DNA of 7,495 nucleotides from Sphingomonadales bacterium (GTDB taxonomy: Bacteria; Pseudomonadota; Alphaproteobacteria; Sphingomonadales; Sphingomonadaceae): assembly GCA_025360285.1 (NCBI GenBank), contig JANYCM010000273.1:1-7495 (forward strand). Reading direction: 5' to 3'. Below are positions 5,855 through 7,495 of the stretch, piece after piece (positions within the stretch are counted from its first letter, which is position 1; each line of letters begins with the position of its first letter). The notes beneath the pieces are model-generated. The model was given only the letters and a program-made list of their open reading frames with translations, searched no databases and was not told the origin of the DNA. Position numbers and translations under genes: made by a program.

Positions 5855-7495
5855 GTGATCGACCTGCGTCGTTTCGTTGCCGCCACCTCGCCGCTGACGC
5901 TGGCCCGCTGTGCCCCCGGCTTCCTGCCCTGGCTGATGGCAGATGTCGCGCGTGCCGTTTTCAACAAGGACGGCGCGGTGCGCGCCGGGGGTGGCCGCGC
6001 CGTGTTCATTGCGGCGGACGACACCAGCGCCCGGGCGCTGGCCGAGGCGGCGGGCTATTTCGCCCCCGAAATCGAAGTGCTGACGCTGCCGGCCTGGGAT
6101 TGCCTGCCCTATGACCGCGCCTCCCCCGGCCTGCGCGTGGCGGCGGAACGGCTGGCCGCGCTGTCGGCGCTGGAGGCCAGGCCGAAAGGCGCGCAACTGC
6201 TGGTGACCACCATCAACGCCATGACGCAGCGCACCCTGCCGCCAGCGCGCATTGCCGCACTGACGGCGCACATCGCCGCTGGCACCCGCATCGACCGCGA
6301 TGCGCTGGCCAGGAAACTCGCTGCCAATGGCTATGTCCGCACCGATACGGTGGTGGAGGCCGGCGAATATGCGGTGCGCGGTTCGCTGCTCGATCTGATG
6401 CCGGCGGGTTCGGACCATGCCCTGCGCCTCGATTTTTTCGGCGACGAGATCGAAACCTTGCGCAAATTCGACCCGGCCAGCCAGCGCACGCTGGGCCAGG
6501 CGGAAGGCTTCACCCTGTTGCCGGTCAGCGAAGTGCTGCTCGATGAAGACCGCATCCGCAGCTTCCGGGCGGGCTATCTCGAACGCTTTGGCGCCACCGC
6601 CACTGGTGATCCGCTGTATGAAGCGGTCAGCGATGGCCGGCGACTGGCCGGCATGGAGCATTGGTTGCCGCTGTTCGAACCGGACCTGGCAACGGTGTTC
6701 GACTATCTGGGGCCGGGCGCCGTAATCGTCCGCGAGGCCGGTGCCGAAAAGGCCGCCGAGGATCGCTTTGCCGCCATCGCCGATTATCACGACAACCGCA
6801 CCGCGGCGCTTTCCGGCAAAAAGGGCAGTTATCGCCCGCTGCCGCCGCATGCGCTGTATCTGGGTGCGGACGAATGGGCGGCACTGCTGAAGGCCCGCGC
6901 CGTCCACCTTGCCTCGCCGTTCGGTGTCCCCGATGGCACGCTGAACACCATCGATTGCGATGCCGATCCGGCGCGAGATTTCGCCCCGGAACGCATCGCC
7001 CAGGCCGCCGGCGGATCGCCGGTCTATGGCGCGATCAAGGCGCATATCGATGATCGCCGCAAGGCCGGCGATCGGGTGATCCTGGCCAGTTACTCGAACG
7101 GTGCCCGCGAACGGCTGCGCGGTTTGCTCGCCGATGAAGGCATTGCTGCGTTGGGCGTCGCCGACAGTTGGCAGGAATCGCTGGGGCTGACCGCCAAAGG
7201 CCAGGTCGCGCTGACTGTCGTGCCGCTCGAACATGGCTTCACCCGCAGCGAGCCCAAATCGTCGCTGCTGGTACTGACCGAACAGGACATGCTCGGCGAC
7301 CGTCTCGTCCGCCGCAAGAAGCGCCGCAAATCCGCCGACGCCTTCCTCTCCGAACTCGCCACCCTCACTCCCGGCGATCTCGTCGTTCACGCCGACCATG
7401 GCGTCGCCCGCTACGAAGGACTGACCTCGATCAAGGTCGGCAAGGCGCCTCACGACTGCGTCGCGCTCGAATATGCAGGCGGCGACAAGCTCTAT
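5855..7495 (+). CDS. mfd: Transcription-repair coupling factor Mfd, N-terminal 547 residues (3' end beyond window)
   Basis: Mfd pushes stalled RNA polymerase off damaged DNA and recruits UvrA for nucleotide excision repair. The frame is open from 5855 to the window edge. 547 residues of an expected ~1150 are present. Domains visible: UvrB-like D1a/D2/D1b (about 1-350, including LTLPAWDCLPYDRASPG), D3 (about 360-470) and the start of the RNA polymerase-interacting domain (VVHADHGVARYEGL, 510-523, then EYAGGDKLY at the edge). The UvrA-contact residues of E. coli D2 (Arg165, Arg181, Phe185) correspond to Arg175, Arg191 and Phe195, all conserved with the same spacing. The translocase domains and C-terminal D7 lie outside the window. 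The start is the GTG at 5855 (MIDLRRFVAATSPLTLARC after initiation), supported by AGGG at 5845-5848 with a 6-nt gap. That site overlaps the end of the upstream repeat. Confidence 0.95.
   Translation, partial: MIDLRRFVAATSPLTLARCAPGFLPWLMADVARAVFNKDGAVRAGGGRAVFIAADDTSARALAEAAGYFAPEIEVLTLPAWDCLPYDRASPGLRVAAERLAALSALEARPKGAQLLVTTINAMTQRTLPPARIAALTAHIAAGTRIDRDALARKLAANGYVRTDTVVEAGEYAVRGSLLDLMPAGSDHALRLDFFGDEIETLRKFDPASQRTLGQAEGFTLLPVSEVLLDEDRIRSFRAGYLERFGATATGDPLYEAVSDGRRLAGMEHWLPLFEPDLATVFDYLGPGAVIVREAGAEKAAEDRFAAIADYHDNRTAALSGKKGSYRPLPPHALYLGADEWAALLKARAVHLASPFGVPDGTLNTIDCDADPARDFAPERIAQAAGGSPVYGAIKAHIDDRRKAGDRVILASYSNGARERLRGLLADEGIAALGVADSWQESLGLTAKGQVALTVVPLEHGFTRSEPKSSLLVLTEQDMLGDRLVRRKKRRKSADAFLSELATLTPGDLVVHADHGVARYEGLTSIKVGKAPHDCVALEYAGGDKLY

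Noticed and set aside
5719..6114. A 131-codon plus-strand frame across the repeat and the start of mfd
   Set aside because: It is out of frame with Mfd, Arg-rich, and begins inside the palindromic repeat; Mfd homology runs in the other frame from 5855.
5705..7453. A 582-codon open frame on the minus strand opposite mfd
   Set aside because: The plus strand encodes unmistakable Mfd through this region. The antisense frame is low-complexity, rich in Arg/Gln/Gly, and starts inside mfd; long antisense frames are expected in GC-rich genes.
1..7495. Search for tRNA, rRNA, CRISPR arrays, insertion sequences, phage or defence genes
   Set aside because: No cloverleaf tRNA, spaced direct repeats, transposase or phage/defence motifs were seen by eye. 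Nearly all of the window is filled by conserved genes.

Overview
This is a GC-rich stretch of bacterial chromosome that carries conserved housekeeping genes and no prophage, plasmid or CRISPR signature. I infer an alphaproteobacterium, most likely Sphingomonadales. The reasons are the ParC active-site region and C-terminal tail, the divergent recG / sdhE-mfd arrangement, the strong GC bias at third codon positions, and a palindromic intergenic repeat of a kind I associate with this group. The lineage rests on recognition, not on a database search.

Layout. Bases 1-2169 (+) hold most of parC (topoisomerase IV subunit A), with only its first ~20 codons missing. Two small single-pass membrane protein genes follow on the same strand (46 and 86 residues). 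A convergent spacer with a hairpin that could act as a two-way terminator separates them from a leftward pair: recG (5338 to 3275) and, 42 bp downstream of it, a small secreted Sel1-repeat protein (3232 to 2753). A 72-bp divergent spacer separates recG from sdhE (5411-5701, +), the assembly factor for flavinylated succinate dehydrogenase. A 142-bp inverted-repeat element fills the gap between sdhE and mfd. The window ends inside mfd (5855 to beyond 7495, +), after 547 codons.

Functionally, three of the genes act on DNA topology and repair: ParC decatenates daughter chromosomes, RecG remodels stalled forks and recombination intermediates, and Mfd removes stalled RNA polymerase and recruits UvrA. 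SdhE serves the respiratory chain and is probably only a positional neighbour. The least explained parts are the two small membrane proteins after parC, the Sel1 protein downstream of recG, and the repeat, whose right end appears to supply the mfd ribosome-binding site. I see no convincing sign of a new multi-gene system.
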